NCBI RefSeq assembly: GCF_003148765.1
Contig: NZ_QGGV01000004.1
Span: 124,001 to 188,000, forward strand
Source: Silicimonas algicola
Lineage (GTDB): Bacteria > Pseudomonadota > Alphaproteobacteria > Rhodobacterales > Rhodobacteraceae
DNA: 64,000 nt
Direction of reading: 5' to 3'
Each line of letters opens with the position of its first letter. Positions within the stretch are counted from its first letter, which is position 1. The translations under genes were made by a program, and so were the position numbers. Under the pieces are notes generated by a model, which saw only the letters and a program-made list of their open reading frames with translations, was not told where the DNA came from and did not search any database. Positions 48,283-58,958 of the stretch are shown piece after piece.

Positions 48283-48723
48283 ATGATCCCCCGCGTCGGC
48301 GATCCGGTCCGTCCCGGCATCCGCTATCGCCACCGCCCCGGCGTCTATGCCGTGCTCGTGCGCGATGGCCGCGTTCTTCTGACATTTCAGGCCGATCCGG
48401 TGCCCGAGTACCAGCTTCCTGGCGGCGGCATGGATGCGGGCGAAGCGCCGGTCGCCGCGCTGCATCGCGAAGTCCTCGAAGAGACCGGCTGGCGCATCGC
48501 CGTCCGGTCCAGGCTGGGCGCGTTCCGCCGCTTCACCTTCATGCCCGACTACGACATCTGGGCCGAGAAGGTCTGCCACATCTATCTCGCCCGCCCCGCC
48601 CTGCCCCGCAGCGGTCCGACCGAGCCCGGTCACAGCGCGATCTGGGCGGAGCCCGCCCGCGCCGTCAAACTGGTCGCAAACGACGGCGACCGTCTGTTCC
48701 TGGCGCGCGCCCTCGGTCTCTAG
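48283..48723 (+). CDS. NUDIX hydrolase
   Basis: I use ATG 48283, with GAGG eight bases before it, giving 146 residues; upstream in-frame residues are not needed. The NUDIX box is GGGMDAGEAPVAALHREV followed by LEETGW. LLTFQADPVPEYQLPGG precedes it. The substrate is unknown; the short form resembles general nucleoside-diphosphate-X hydrolases. It is divergent from hslO and convergent with the RR-PP2C gene, whose stop it overlaps by 4 bases. The promoter of hslO lies just upstream of this gene on the other strand. Confidence 0.82.
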   Translation: MIPRVGDPVRPGIRYRHRPGVYAVLVRDGRVLLTFQADPVPEYQLPGGGMDAGEAPVAALHREVLEETGWRIAVRSRLGAFRRFTFMPDYDIWAEKVCHIYLARPALPRSGPTEPGHSAIWAEPARAVKLVANDGDRLFLARALGL

Positions 48724-49973
48724 AGACGCTCGATCACCACCGCGGACAGGTCGTCGGGAAAGTCATCCGATCCCCGGTGGGCGGCCAGACGGTCGAAGAT
48801 CGTCTCGACCAGCGCCGGTCCGTGAACACCCGATGTGTCGCGCAGGATCTCCGCCAGCCCTTCCTCTTCCAGCAAGACGCCACCCGGCCCCGGACATTCG
48901 GTCAGCCCGTCGGAATAGAGGATCAGCCTGTCGCCCGGCTCCAGCGTCAGACGACGGGTGCAGAACTCCCCCTCATCCAGAAGGCCGATCGGGGTGCTGA
49001 ACATCTCGACACAGATCACGCTGCCGTCACGTCGCTGCACCATCGGACTGGGATGACCGGCCTGGCACAGGACAACCTCTCCCGTGACCATGTTCAGATG
49101 CGCGAGCGACAGCGTCAGATAGTGATCGTTGTCGCCATCCGATTGGAAGATGCGATTCAGCCGCGCCAGCGAGGCCTCGGGCTTCGCCATCCGGTAGCCG
49201 CCCTGTCCGTCCGGCTCCAGCGCCACGTTCCGTTCGGGCGCTCCATCGCCCAGGTATCCTGCAAGCCGCGCCGTCATCAGCGCCGAGGCCACGCCGTGAC
49301 CCGAGACGTCGACGGAATAGAGCCCAAGCTCGCTGTCGTTGACCCTGAAGTGGCCCACGAGGTCGCCGCCCACATGCCCGCTTGGCCGGAACAGCATCGA
49401 CACCTCGTATCCGCCTAGGACGAAATGCCGGTCCGGCACCAGACCTTCCTGGAACACCCGGGCGCCCCGCAGGTCACGGTCGATGGCGGTATAGGCGTCA
49501 GACAGCTTCCGCAGCGCCGCCGACAGCGCCGCGTTCTTCGCCGACAGGTCCTTCTGCGCGTTCACGACCCGCTCGCCCGCCCGCAGCCGGGCCCGAAGCT
49601 CGACCGCGTTGAAGGGTTTCGAGAGAAAGTCGTCCGCCCCGCTCTCCAGTCCCTCGGCCAGCACCTCGCTCTCGCTTCGCGCGGTCAACAGGATGAAATA
49701 CGCCGGCCGCCCCTCGGCCAGTTCGCGGAAGGCGCGGCAGAAGTCGACGCCGGACATCCCCGGCATCATCCAGTCGCTGATGACGATGTCGATCGGCAGC
49801 GCTCGCACGAGGTCCAGCGCCGCCTCACCGGAGGCCGCATCGACGGCGTCGTATCCCCAGCGTTGCAGCGCGCGGACCAGCAGACGACGCTGCGCCCGGC
49901 TGTCGTCCACAACCAGCACCGGCTGAACCACCATCGCAGCCTTGGAGGGCCCCAGAACGTCACGGCTCTTCAT
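48720..49973 (-). CDS. Response regulator with PP2C-type (SpoIIE/RsbU) phosphatase domain
   Basis: The 417-residue protein has an N-terminal receiver domain: VLVVDDSRAQ, phosphoacceptor Asp67 in ISDWMMPGMSG, and DDFLSKPF with the conserved Lys. After a coiled-coil linker (NAQKDLSAKNAALSAALRKL) comes a PPM/SpoIIE phosphatase with GGDLVGHF, DVSGHGVASAL, YSDGLTE and SDDFPDDLSAVVI, which supply the metal-binding aspartates. In related bacteria such proteins dephosphorylate an anti-anti-sigma factor in a partner-switching pathway (Rba-type in Rhodobacter capsulatus). It diverges from an Hpt-domain gene. Confidence 0.88.
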   Translation of the reverse strand: MKSRDVLGPSKAAMVVQPVLVVDDSRAQRRLLVRALQRWGYDAVDAASGEAALDLVRALPIDIVISDWMMPGMSGVDFCRAFRELAEGRPAYFILLTARSESEVLAEGLESGADDFLSKPFNAVELRARLRAGERVVNAQKDLSAKNAALSAALRKLSDAYTAIDRDLRGARVFQEGLVPDRHFVLGGYEVSMLFRPSGHVGGDLVGHFRVNDSELGLYSVDVSGHGVASALMTARLAGYLGDGAPERNVALEPDGQGGYRMAKPEASLARLNRIFQSDGDNDHYLTLSLAHLNMVTGEVVLCQAGHPSPMVQRRDGSVICVEMFSTPIGLLDEGEFCTRRLTLEPGDRLILYSDGLTECPGPGGVLLEEEGLAEILRDTSGVHGPALVETIFDRLAAHRGSDDFPDDLSAVVIERL

Positions 49974-49994
49974 GCCTTTCCTTGGCCTCTCCCG

Positions 49995-50036
49995 GGTTAA
50001 GTTCGGGTGAACGCGCCTGGCTACTCCCCCTTAACC
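49995..50036. promoter_or_regulatory. Inverted repeat and CtrA-like box between the RR-PP2C and Hpt genes
   Basis: GGTTAAG (49995-50001) and CTTAACC (50030-50036) form a 7-bp inverted repeat in the 100-base divergent interval. TTAA-N7-TGAAC at 49997-50012 differs at one base from the CtrA consensus TTAA-N7-TTAAC, and the right arm carries a TTAACC half-site. Control of both genes by CtrA is possible and unproven. Confidence 0.45.
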
Positions 50037-50073
50037 TGACCCTGATTATCTGCCGCGCGGAAGGAGCGCGCCC

Positions 50074-50376
50074 ATGATCGACGCCCGTCGCATCGACGAG
50101 TTGAGGGAGGAGGTCGGATGCGACGACCTGGCCGAGGTCGTCGGCCTTTTCTGCGAGGAGGTGGAGGAGGTTCTCGCCACCCTCGACCGCAGTGCGACCG
50201 TCGAACAACTCCACTTCCTCAAGGGCAGCGCGCTCAACATCGGTCTCTCCCAGCTAAGCGCCATCTGCCTCGCCGAAGAAGACCGTCTTCGCGACGATCC
50301 GCAGTCCCGGCCGAAGATCGAAGACATCCGCGCCGCATACTTCAAGGCTCGTCCCGCGCTGCTCGCCCTGCTCTGA
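50074..50376 (+). CDS. Hpt-domain phosphotransfer protein
   Basis: The 100-residue protein is a single Hpt domain. EVVGLFCEEVEEVLATL is the first helix and TVEQLHFLKGSALNIGLSQ carries the phosphoacceptor His47 in the H-x-L-K-G form. Hpt proteins shuttle phosphate between receiver domains. Its divergent neighbour is a receiver-PP2C protein, the likely partner. A ribosome site GGAAGGAGCGC precedes the ATG. No histidine kinase is in the window. Confidence 0.9.
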   Translation: MIDARRIDELREEVGCDDLAEVVGLFCEEVEEVLATLDRSATVEQLHFLKGSALNIGLSQLSAICLAEEDRLRDDPQSRPKIEDIRAAYFKARPALLALL

Positions 50377-50706
50377 CAGCGATTCGCGCCGGAAGGCGAT
50401 TGACCTCGCCTCAGCGGTATTGCGGACCGAGCCGCCCCAATGTTGCCTCTTCGATGACAATAGAGTGGCGGGGTCGAATAAACCTCGGGCGTATGATGCC
50501 GCACACTGGCCCCGGACCCTCGGCTAATCCAAATCTAAACTATAGTTAGACGGCCAAAGTATTCATCACTTTCAATGCGTTACGCTTTCGTCCGGCGCTC
50601 GCTCGCCGACCGTAAAAGCAATTGTGGCGTCCTGCCCAAGTCTCGCCATCATGGGTTCCTAGCGTCTGCCTCAAGGCTCACACACGCACCATTCAGGAGG
50701 AACAGA
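50377..50706. other. 330-base intergenic region between Hpt and the bipolar exported protein
   Basis: This is the only gap over 300 bases. It holds a 6-bp hairpin at 50394-50411 (AGGCGA and TCGCCT) after hpt without a T-run, and an AT-rich patch around 50525-50565 that includes the perfect 10-bp palindrome AACTATAGTT. This patch is the best location for the promoter of the 50707 gene, but no clear -35/-10 pair is seen. AGGAGG just before 50707 is a strong ribosome site. I see no RNA gene. Confidence 0.5.
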
Positions 50707-51840
50707 ATGACCCGTACACTCACCGCAACGATCACCGCCGCGCTTCTCGCGTCGGTCGCGCTGATCCCCGCCGTGACCGTCGTTTCCATCGTCACCGCCG
50801 ACGCCGCTTACGCCAAATCGGACAATGCGGGCGGCAACGGAAAAAGCGACCGCTCCGAGCGCGGCAACAAGGGCGGCAAATCCGGCGGCGGTGAGACCGC
50901 CTCGCGCGGCAACGGCAAGTCGGGCGGCGGCATCGAGGGCATGTTCCGCAAGCTGACCGGACAAGAAAAGAAGGCGGCCCGCGTGGCCCCCGCTCGTTCG
51001 AATGCAACCCAGACGGTGAAGGTCTCGAAAAAGGCCGATCCGATGCATCCCTCGAACCTCGGCAACATGAACGGCGCGCTGAACGCGAACACGAACGCCG
51101 TTCTCGCCCACATCCGCAATGGCAACACCAACGGGCCCGTCGGCCTCTTGGCCGGTCTCGCCGTGGCCAACGCCAATGCCGAAGGCGCGCAGGAGGTCAT
51201 CGACCTCGCGGATGACTTCGCCGCCCTGCAAGCAGCGCTGGAAGCGAACGGCTACACCTCGGTCGAGGACTACTATGCCGATCTCGACGGCACCGCGGGC
51301 ATCGATCCGATCACGTCCATCGACGAGGCGCGCGCGGCCTTCGACGCCGATCCCACGAACGCCGATCTTGAAGCCACCCTGGACCTGGCGCTCTCCGACG
51401 CTGGGTACGACTCGCTCATCGACTACGACGACGACCGCGCAGGCGAGGCCGGCATCGCCGAGATCGCCGAGCTCGCCGAGTCCATCGAAGGCCTGGGCGG
51501 CGACGTCGAAAATCGCGGCGACATCACGGCCGAAGAACCCCTACCCGAGGATATCGAGACCGCGAACGCGGCGCTTGAGGCCGAAGGCTCGGCGGAAAGC
51601 TCGATCCTCGCCTTCTGGAACAAGAACCCCGACTCGACCGACGAGATCTCGGCCGAGGAGCAGGCGCTCCTCGACAAGCTCTACGAACGGCTCGAGGCGG
51701 ACAGTGCCCTGATCGACGAGGCCATCGGCGCGGGCGACGAGGCGGAAGAAGACGTCGGCTCGATCGAGGACGACGCCGAATGCGAACTGTCCGAAAGCTG
51801 CGACGACCCGCTTGACGAGGTCGTCGTCGTCGCCGAGTAG
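50707..51840 (+). CDS. Exported low-complexity protein with basic N-terminal and acidic C-terminal part
   Basis: I start at ATG 50707 with AGGAGG eight bases upstream, giving 377 residues. A signal peptide ([20 protein letters not shown] to about residue 37, ending AAYAKSD) is followed by a Gly-, Asn- and Lys-rich stretch ([20 protein letters not shown]). A motif [20 protein letters not shown] and [16 protein letters not shown] follows, and the last 160 residues are strongly acidic (Glu, Asp, Ala) with helical repeats. I do not recognise a catalytic motif. The first half resembles rhodobacterial exported proteins of unknown function carrying LGNMNGA- or LGALNAA-type motifs. Matrix or surface binding is possible. 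Confidence 0.7.
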   Translation: MTRTLTATITAALLASVALIPAVTVVSIVTADAAYAKSDNAGGNGKSDRSERGNKGGKSGGGETASRGNGKSGGGIEGMFRKLTGQEKKAARVAPARSNATQTVKVSKKADPMHPSNLGNMNGALNANTNAVLAHIRNGNTNGPVGLLAGLAVANANAEGAQEVIDLADDFAALQAALEANGYTSVEDYYADLDGTAGIDPITSIDEARAAFDADPTNADLEATLDLALSDAGYDSLIDYDDDRAGEAGIAEIAELAESIEGLGGDVENRGDITAEEPLPEDIETANAALEAEGSAESSILAFWNKNPDSTDEISAEEQALLDKLYERLEADSALIDEAIGAGDEAEEDVGSIEDDAECELSESCDDPLDEVVVVAE

Positions 51841-51863
51841 GCGCGCGCGGATACAGCGACACG

Positions 51864-51890
51864 GGGGCGGCTTCGGCCGCCCCTTTCCTT
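51864..51890 (+). terminator. Rho-independent terminator after the bipolar exported protein
   Basis: GGGGCGGC and GCCGCCCC form an 8-bp stem around TTCG (51864-51883), followed by TTTCCTT, 24 bases after the stop codon. Confidence 0.85.
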
Positions 51891-51961
51891 TGCGGCCCAC
51901 GCCTTGTTCCCCTCGGGAAATCGTCGTAAACGCGCCCGGACTCCAGAACACGGGAAGCCCC

Positions 51962-53188
<1,227 letters not shown>

Positions 53189-53208
53189 CGGCGGCTTTCA
53201 TCGGTCCC

Positions 53209-53242
53209 GAAATATCCCGGGGTCCGGGGCAGAGCCCCGGTC
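53209..53242. repeat. GC-rich palindromic (REP-like) intergenic element
   Basis: CCGGGGC AGA GCCCCGG (53224-53240) is a 7-bp hairpin next to ATATCCCGGGGTCC. CCCCGG-ACCCCGGGATATTT-type sequences recur between genes in Rhodobacteraceae genomes, from memory. It lies after argG and before the convergent sulfotransferase-like gene and may act as a transcription or mRNA-stability element. Confidence 0.5.
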
Positions 53243-53259
53243 CGCCGCAACCCGAAGGC

Positions 53260-53303
53260 GCACCGACGCAATACCGACGTGATACCGACGTAATACCGAT
53301 CCC
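53260..53303. repeat. Imperfect 11-bp tandem repeat, three to four copies
   Basis: ATACCGACGTG (53271-53281), ATACCGACGTA (53282-53292) and ATACCGATCCC (53293-53303) stand in tandem, and the preceding GCACCGACGCA (53260-53270) matches more weakly. The array lies within 5 bases of the stop of the gene at 53306. Confidence 0.6.
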
Positions 53304-53305
53304 CG

Positions 53306-54007
53306 TCAGCCCATCTTTTCCGTCGCCATCCGCCCATAGAACGGCAGCGCCGCATCGGCCAGATCCGCCGCCTCGCCCTCGAGCCTAGGCAGAGAACCTT
53401 CAGCCCCGGCAAAGCCGGTCGAGCGGTGGACGGCGCCGTACCAGTGCGGCGCCCACGCCCCGTCGAACGGCTTGGGACCGGCAGGCCAGGCCAGCATCAC
53501 GGGGTCGAAGGACAGCCCGATCCTGTCGCAAAGCCGCCTCAGCATCCTCTCGGGATCGCGGCGAATGTCGTCGCTGTCCAGCACCGGCCCCGGAAACCGC
53601 TCGTATAGCTCGACCTGCTGCTGGAAGCCGATGTCACGCAGGGTAGGCCTTTCGCGCTTGGCGACATAGCTCGCCACAACTCTGGCCGGATGACGGATCA
53701 AATGGACGTTGACGCACTCCTCCGCCCAGTCCAGCGGGAAGCCGTCGACCATGTGAAACGGCATGTGCTTCATGTACCAATGGGCCTTTCCGCCGGGGTT
53801 CGGCCCGCTGATTTCCCGAGCGATCGCAACAGGATCTGTCTCATGTGCGCCGATGATCTCGGTCCGCATCGGATGGTCGATCTCCGTCGCCGCGAGATAG
53901 GCCGCATAGAACGGCTCATCCCAGGCTGCAAAGTCCGCCCGGTTGCCGAAGGCGTAGAGCATCGCGGTCGACAGGTTCCGCGGCCCGCTCCACATCGCGA
54001 TCTTCAT
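53306..54007 (-). CDS. Sulfotransferase-like P-loop protein
   Basis: The 233-residue protein starts IAMWSGPRNLSTAMLYAFGN, a sulfotransferase-type phosphate-binding loop. NVHLIRHPARVVASYVAKRE matches the 3'-phosphate-binding Arg-Ser segment. It is short and lacks other catalytic residues I can name, so the activity is uncertain. Its start overlaps the aminotransferase stop by 4 bases. A similar coupled pair occurs in several alphaproteobacteria, as far as I recall. Function unknown. Confidence 0.7.
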   Translation of the reverse strand: MKIAMWSGPRNLSTAMLYAFGNRADFAAWDEPFYAAYLAATEIDHPMRTEIIGAHETDPVAIAREISGPNPGGKAHWYMKHMPFHMVDGFPLDWAEECVNVHLIRHPARVVASYVAKRERPTLRDIGFQQQVELYERFPGPVLDSDDIRRDPERMLRRLCDRIGLSFDPVMLAWPAGPKPFDGAWAPHWYGAVHRSTGFAGAEGSLPRLEGEAADLADAALPFYGRMATEKMG

Positions 54008-54900
54008 CGCGCCACCAGGTCCTTGTACAATGCAAGGAGACGCTCGGTGACCGGCCCGAGGCCGCCTGCGCCGATGACTCGCCCGTCGATTTCACTGACC
54101 GGGGTCTGAGCGCCGAACGTCCCGGTCAGAAAGGCTTCGTCGGCGGAATAGGTCTCGACGAGCGAGAAGTTCTTCTCGAAGACCGGGATCCCGTTCGCCC
54201 GGCACAGCTCGATCACCTTCTTCCGCGTGATGCCGTTCATGCAATAGTCGCCCGTCGACGTCCAAACCTCCCCCTTGCGCACGATGAAGAAGTTGCAGGC
54301 GTTGGTCGTATTCACGAACCCATGTACGTCCAGCATCAGCGCCTCGTCCGCCCCCGCCTTCTCGGCCGCGATGCAAGCGAGGATGCAGTTCAGCTTTGAA
54401 TGACTGTTCAGCTTCGGATCCTGTGTCATCGGCAATCCGCGCATGTGAGGCACGGTCGCAAGGCGAATCGGGCGCGCGATTTTCGGACGCGAATGTTCCA
54501 TGATGATGACAACGGTCGGCCCCGACCGCGACAGCGCGGGATGCTGGAAGGGCCGCGTCTTCACACCGCGTGTCACCATCAGGCGTGCATGGGCATCCGT
54601 GGTCATCCCGTTCGCTCGCTGCGTCTCCTCCAGCGCTGCCGTCAGGCCGCGTCGGTCGAGGCCGATGTCCAAGTCGATGGCCTTTCCGGCCTCGAACAGG
54701 CGGTCGAGATGCTCATCGAGAAACGCCCATGTGCCGTCATACAGCCGCAGCCCCTCCCATACACCGTCGCCCAGCAAGAAGCCCGAGTCATAGACGCTCA
54801 CCAATGCCTCGGCGCGAGGCTTCACGACACCGTTCACCCAGACCAGGATCGCGTCGTTTCGGGCGTCGTCTTCCGATGCATGGGTTGTCTGCTGATCCAT
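54004..54900 (-). CDS. Class IV (BCAT/D-amino-acid type) aminotransferase
   Basis: The 298-residue protein has VYDSGFLLGDGVWEGLR, the class IV N-terminal region, and VNTTNACNFFIVRKGEVWT, the PLP phosphate-binding pattern. DPKLNSHSKLNCILACI contains two lysines, either of which could be the PLP lysine in this subfamily. It may act on branched-chain amino acids, D-alanine or another substrate; there is no pathway context. It is coupled to the sulfotransferase-like gene by a 4-base overlap. Confidence 0.85.
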   Translation of the reverse strand: MDQQTTHASEDDARNDAILVWVNGVVKPRAEALVSVYDSGFLLGDGVWEGLRLYDGTWAFLDEHLDRLFEAGKAIDLDIGLDRRGLTAALEETQRANGMTTDAHARLMVTRGVKTRPFQHPALSRSGPTVVIIMEHSRPKIARPIRLATVPHMRGLPMTQDPKLNSHSKLNCILACIAAEKAGADEALMLDVHGFVNTTNACNFFIVRKGEVWTSTGDYCMNGITRKKVIELCRANGIPVFEKNFSLVETYSADEAFLTGTFGAQTPVSEIDGRVIGAGGLGPVTERLLALYKDLVAR

Positions 54901-55039
54901 TCGACCTCCGTTTTACCGTGACGCTAGTCATGGTCGGGGTTTGAAACAACTCTCACCATCGCGCGACATCACGCTCGCTTGAGTGGACGTCGTCGCGTCA
55001 AGGGCCGCAGGCTGGAAGACGAAAAGGAGAGGTTTAACC

Positions 55040-55693
55040 ATGTTTGATTTTCGTTGGAGATCCGTTCTGGCAATCGTTCTCGTACTGTCGAGCGCCGCGT
55101 TCCACGGCTCCCGTGCCGCAGCGGCAGAGGCTCGGGCCTACTTCGCCGGCGGATGCTTCTGGTGCGTGGAGGCCGACTTCGAGAAGGTGAAGGGCGTCAG
55201 CGAGGTCGTCTCGGGATTCATGGGCGGAACGGTCGCGAACCCGACCTACAAGCAGGTGACTCGAGGTGGCACCGGCCACTACGAGGCTGTCGAGGTGCGC
55301 TACGACCCGAACGTCGTGAGCTATGCGCAGCTTCTGAACCTGTTCTTCCGCAGCGTCGACCCTACCGATGCCGGCGGTCAGTTCTGTGACCGCGGCGAGA
55401 GCTACCGAACCGCGATCTTTGTCTCGAACGCTCAGGAAAAGGCCGCCGCGGAGCAGGCAAAGACGAACGCGCAGTCGGATCTCGGCCAGAAGATCGTGAC
55501 CCCCATCCGGGACGCCGCAGCCTTTTATCCGGCGGAAGCCTACCATCAGGATTACTACAAGGGGTCGAGCATCATCCTGACGCGTCGCGGGCCGAAGTCG
55601 CAGAAGGAAGCCTACAAGTTCTACCGTTCCTCCTGCGGGCGCGACGCTCGCGTGAAACAGCTCTGGGGCTCTGCCGCGCCGTTCGCCAGCTGA
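55040..55693 (+). CDS. msrA: Peptide methionine sulfoxide reductase MsrA, exported
   Basis: MsrA reduces methionine-S-sulfoxide. [16 protein letters not shown] holds the catalytic cysteine, and [10 protein letters not shown] and [12 protein letters not shown] are conserved. The N-terminus ([21 protein letters not shown]) is a signal peptide, so this MsrA is periplasmic or membrane-bound, unlike most cytosolic ones. I use ATG 55040 with AAAGGAGAGG before it, giving 217 residues. It probably protects envelope proteins from oxidation. Confidence 0.92.
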   Translation: MFDFRWRSVLAIVLVLSSAAFHGSRAAAAEARAYFAGGCFWCVEADFEKVKGVSEVVSGFMGGTVANPTYKQVTRGGTGHYEAVEVRYDPNVVSYAQLLNLFFRSVDPTDAGGQFCDRGESYRTAIFVSNAQEKAAAEQAKTNAQSDLGQKIVTPIRDAAAFYPAEAYHQDYYKGSSIILTRRGPKSQKEAYKFYRSSCGRDARVKQLWGSAAPFAS

Positions 55694-55758
55694 CATTTCG
55701 CCTTTCACCCTTGAGTGCCCGCCGTTAGATTCAGGCAGAGCACTTGGGGGTGTGAAGA

Positions 55759-58404
55759 GTGACCGTCGCCAACGCCGCCGTCACGCCGATGATGGCGCAA
55801 TACCTCGACATCAAGGCCGCACACGCCGGGGCTCTCCTGTTCTACAGGATGGGCGATTTCTACGAATTGTTCTTCGACGATGCGGTGCAAGCCGCCGAGG
55901 CGCTGGACATCGCCCTGACCAAGCGCGGCAAGCATCTCGGCGAAGACATCCAGATGTGCGGCGTGCCGGTCCATTCCGCCGAAGGCTATCTTCTGACCCT
56001 GATACGAAAGGGCTTCCGCGTCGCTGTATGCGAGCAGCTCGAAGACCCTGCCGAAGCGAAGAAGCGGGGATCGAAGTCAGTCGTGAAACGCGGTGTCGTT
56101 CGCCTCGTCACGCCGGGAACCCTGACCGAAGAAACACTTCTCGAGGCACGGCGCCACAACTTCCTCGTCGCGCTGGCAGAGGTTCGAGACGAGGCCGCGA
56201 TTGCTTGGGTCGATATTTCCACCGGGGAGCTTCGCGTGATGGAGACGACGGCGAGCCGCTTCGCGCCCGAACTGGCGCGCCTGGCCCCGTCCGAAGTTAT
56301 CCTGTCGGAGAACCGGTACTCGGACTTGTGCGACCTCATCGGCGACACGGGTGCCGCGATCACTCCGCTGACGCCGGCCAGCTTCGACAGTGCTTCGGCG
56401 ACGAAGCGGCTCGAGGCGTTCTGGAGGGTCCAGAGCCTCGACGCCTTCGGCACGTTCACGCGGGCCGAAGTGTCGGCGCTCGGCGCGCTGATCGACTATC
56501 TCGAGCTGACGCAGAAGGGACATCTGCCGCTCCTTCGCCCCCCGCAGAGGGAAGCGTCGGGCGGTATGGTCCAGATCGATGCGGCGACACGGCGGAACCT
56601 GGAACTGACCCGTTCCCTTTCAGGGACGCGCGAGGGGTCCCTTCTCCAGGCCATCGACCGGACTGTCACGGCGTCGGGCGGACGACTGCTGGAGGGACGG
56701 ATATCCGCACCGTCGCGGGACCTGAACGTCATCCGAGACCGCCTCGACGCGCTGGACTGGTTTCTCGCCGATGCTGCGCGCCTCGACCGTATCCGATCCG
56801 CTCTCCGCAACTGCCCTGACATCCAGCGTGCCTTGTCGCGCCTGGCACTCGACCGAGGAGGCCCCCGCGACCTTGCCGCCATTCGGAACGCACTCGCCGA
56901 GTTTCCTGCCATCGTTCAGACGCTCAAAGAGCAAGACCCCTCTCTGCTGTCGTCGTGGGAGAAGGCTCTACACGGCTTCGACGGTCTCTCGGCGACGCTC
57001 GAAGACCTTCTGGTCGCCGAACCTTCCCTTCTCGTCCGCGACGGCGGGTTCATCGCCGAAGGCTGCGATCCCGACCTCGATGAAGCGCGCCAGCTTCGCG
57101 ACGAAGGACGGGGTGTCATCGCGACCTATCAGAGGCGATACGCCGACGAGACGGGCATCGGGTCCCTGAAGATCAGGCACAACAACGTTCTGGGATACTT
57201 TATCGAGACGACCTCGACCCATGCGGAACGGATGATGGCCGCACCTTTGAACGAGCGTTTCATCCACCGTCAGACGACGGCCAGCGCGGTTCGGTTTACG
57301 ACGGTCGAGCTGAGCGAGATGGAAAAGAAGATCCTTAACGCTGGTTCTCGGGCTCTGGACATTGAAAAGGGTCTTTATGAAAGGCTTAAGCGGCAGGTTC
57401 TCGACCTTGCGCCTCAGCTTCAGCATGCCGCGCAAGCTCTGGCCGAACTGGACGCGGCGGCAGCTTTGGCTTTTCTCTCCCGCAGTGAGGACTGGACGCG
57501 TCCCGTCGTGGATGACACTCGCACGTTCCGAATCGAGGCTGGCCGTCACCCGGTTGTCGAAAAGGCGCTAAAGGCGGGCGGCTCTCCTTTCATCGCCAAC
57601 GACTGCGACCTGTCCGCCGACCTGGGATCGAAACTCTGGCTGCTGACCGGTCCGAACATGGCAGGCAAGTCCACCTTTCTTCGACAGAACGCCCTGATCG
57701 CGCTTCTCGCCCAAGTCGGAAGCCACGTCCCGGCCGGGGCGGCGCACATCGGACTTGTCAGCCAGCTTTTCAGCCGGGTCGGAGCGGCGGATGATCTGGC
57801 GCGTGGACGGTCGACCTTCATGGTCGAAATGGTTGAGACGGCGGCCATTCTGAACCAGGCCGACGACAAGGCGCTGGTCATTCTGGACGAAATTGGCCGG
57901 GGCACGGCGACTTACGATGGCCTTTCCATCGCCTGGGCCACGCTGGAACACCTTCACGACGTCAATCGCTGTCGTGGTCTGTTCGCGACGCACTATCACG
58001 AACTGACCGAGCTTGCGGACCGGCTGGACGGCGTTGTCAACGCGACGGTGGCGGTCAAGGAATGGGACGGGGAGGTCATCTTCCTGCACGAGGTTCGACA
58101 GGGAGCTGCCGATCGCAGTTACGGTGTCCAGGTGGCGCGCCTTGCCGGTTTGCCCCGGTCGGTGGTCGACCGCGCGCGGGTCGTGCTGGACGCGCTCGAG
58201 AAAGGGGACCGAGAGGGTGGTGCGCGCAAGGCCACGCTGATCGACGACCTGCCGCTCTTTTCGGCCGCCGCGTCAGCGGCGCCTGCCAGAACGACACAGG
58301 AGTCGATCGTCGAGGACCGCCTCCGCGACGTCCGTCCCGACGAGATTAGCCCGCGAGAAGCTCTCGACGTGCTTTACCGGCTGAAGGCCCTGCTGGATTC
58401 CTAG
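55759..58404 (+). CDS. mutS: DNA mismatch repair protein MutS
   Basis: MutS binds mismatches and starts repair. The mismatch-binding Phe-x-Glu is in [20 protein letters not shown]. Walker A is [10 protein letters not shown] (residues 630-639), and [19 protein letters not shown] carries Walker B. The length of 881 residues is standard. It starts with GTG 55759. The 3' end overlaps the convergent grpE stop by 4 bases. Confidence 0.97.
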   Translation: MTVANAAVTPMMAQYLDIKAAHAGALLFYRMGDFYELFFDDAVQAAEALDIALTKRGKHLGEDIQMCGVPVHSAEGYLLTLIRKGFRVAVCEQLEDPAEAKKRGSKSVVKRGVVRLVTPGTLTEETLLEARRHNFLVALAEVRDEAAIAWVDISTGELRVMETTASRFAPELARLAPSEVILSENRYSDLCDLIGDTGAAITPLTPASFDSASATKRLEAFWRVQSLDAFGTFTRAEVSALGALIDYLELTQKGHLPLLRPPQREASGGMVQIDAATRRNLELTRSLSGTREGSLLQAIDRTVTASGGRLLEGRISAPSRDLNVIRDRLDALDWFLADAARLDRIRSALRNCPDIQRALSRLALDRGGPRDLAAIRNALAEFPAIVQTLKEQDPSLLSSWEKALHGFDGLSATLEDLLVAEPSLLVRDGGFIAEGCDPDLDEARQLRDEGRGVIATYQRRYADETGIGSLKIRHNNVLGYFIETTSTHAERMMAAPLNERFIHRQTTASAVRFTTVELSEMEKKILNAGSRALDIEKGLYERLKRQVLDLAPQLQHAAQALAELDAAAALAFLSRSEDWTRPVVDDTRTFRIEAGRHPVVEKALKAGGSPFIANDCDLSADLGSKLWLLTGPNMAGKSTFLRQNALIALLAQVGSHVPAGAAHIGLVSQLFSRVGAADDLARGRSTFMVEMVETAAILNQADDKALVILDEIGRGTATYDGLSIAWATLEHLHDVNRCRGLFATHYHELTELADRLDGVVNATVAVKEWDGEVIFLHEVRQGAADRSYGVQVARLAGLPRSVVDRARVVLDALEKGDREGGARKATLIDDLPLFSAAASAAPARTTQESIVEDRLRDVRPDEISPREALDVLYRLKALLDS

Positions 58405-58958
58405 GACGACGGCATCGAGCTGACGCCTACACGTGCCGGCCGGAGCAGCCGGTCGTGCAACATGAAGCCGTCAGCCTCGACCTGGATGATTTCGCCCGCC
58501 CTTGTGCCGGGAAGCGGCGCCTCGAACATGGCCTCGTGCTGCTGAGGGTCGAACCGTTCGCCCACCTGAGGGGAAATGGGTTCGATCCCGTGTTTTCTGA
58601 ACACGTTCAGAAGCTCGCGCATCGTCAACTCGACGCCCTCGATGACCGCCTTGTGCTCTTCGCGACCCTCGTCGGAAATCGACTGCACCGCCCGCTTCAT
58701 ATTGTCGAAGACCGGCAACAGGTCGCGGGCAAGCTTCGAACCGCCGTACTGTTCCGCCTCGCGTCGGTCACGTTCGGACCGCTTCCGGGCGTTTTCGGCA
58801 TCGGCCAAGGCGCGCATGAACTTGTCGCGCAGGTCGTCACGCTCGGCGATCAGCTTTTGAAGCCGCTCGTCATCCTCGGGATCCTCCAGTGCCTCTGGCG
58901 AATCGATGTCGATCAGCTCTTCCTCTTCGACGGTCTTTTTCGGGTCGTTCGTGCTCAT
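58401..58958 (-). CDS. grpE: Nucleotide exchange factor GrpE
   Basis: GrpE releases ADP from DnaK. The 185-residue protein has a charged N-terminal region, a coiled-coil ([20 protein letters not shown]) and the conserved C-terminal beta domain with [19 protein letters not shown] and [15 protein letters not shown]. It overlaps hrcA by one base and is cotranscribed with it. dnaK and dnaJ are distant, at 11611-14742. Confidence 0.95.
   Translation of the reverse strand: MSTNDPKKTVEEEELIDIDSPEALEDPEDDERLQKLIAERDDLRDKFMRALADAENARKRSERDRREAEQYGGSKLARDLLPVFDNMKRAVQSISDEGREEHKAVIEGVELTMRELLNVFRKHGIEPISPQVGERFDPQQHEAMFEAPLPGTRAGEIIQVEADGFMLHDRLLRPARVGVSSMPSS

Noticed and set aside
53260-53303. CRISPR-like short array
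   Set aside because: The units are 11 bases with no spacers and no cas genes nearby, so it is a simple tandem repeat.
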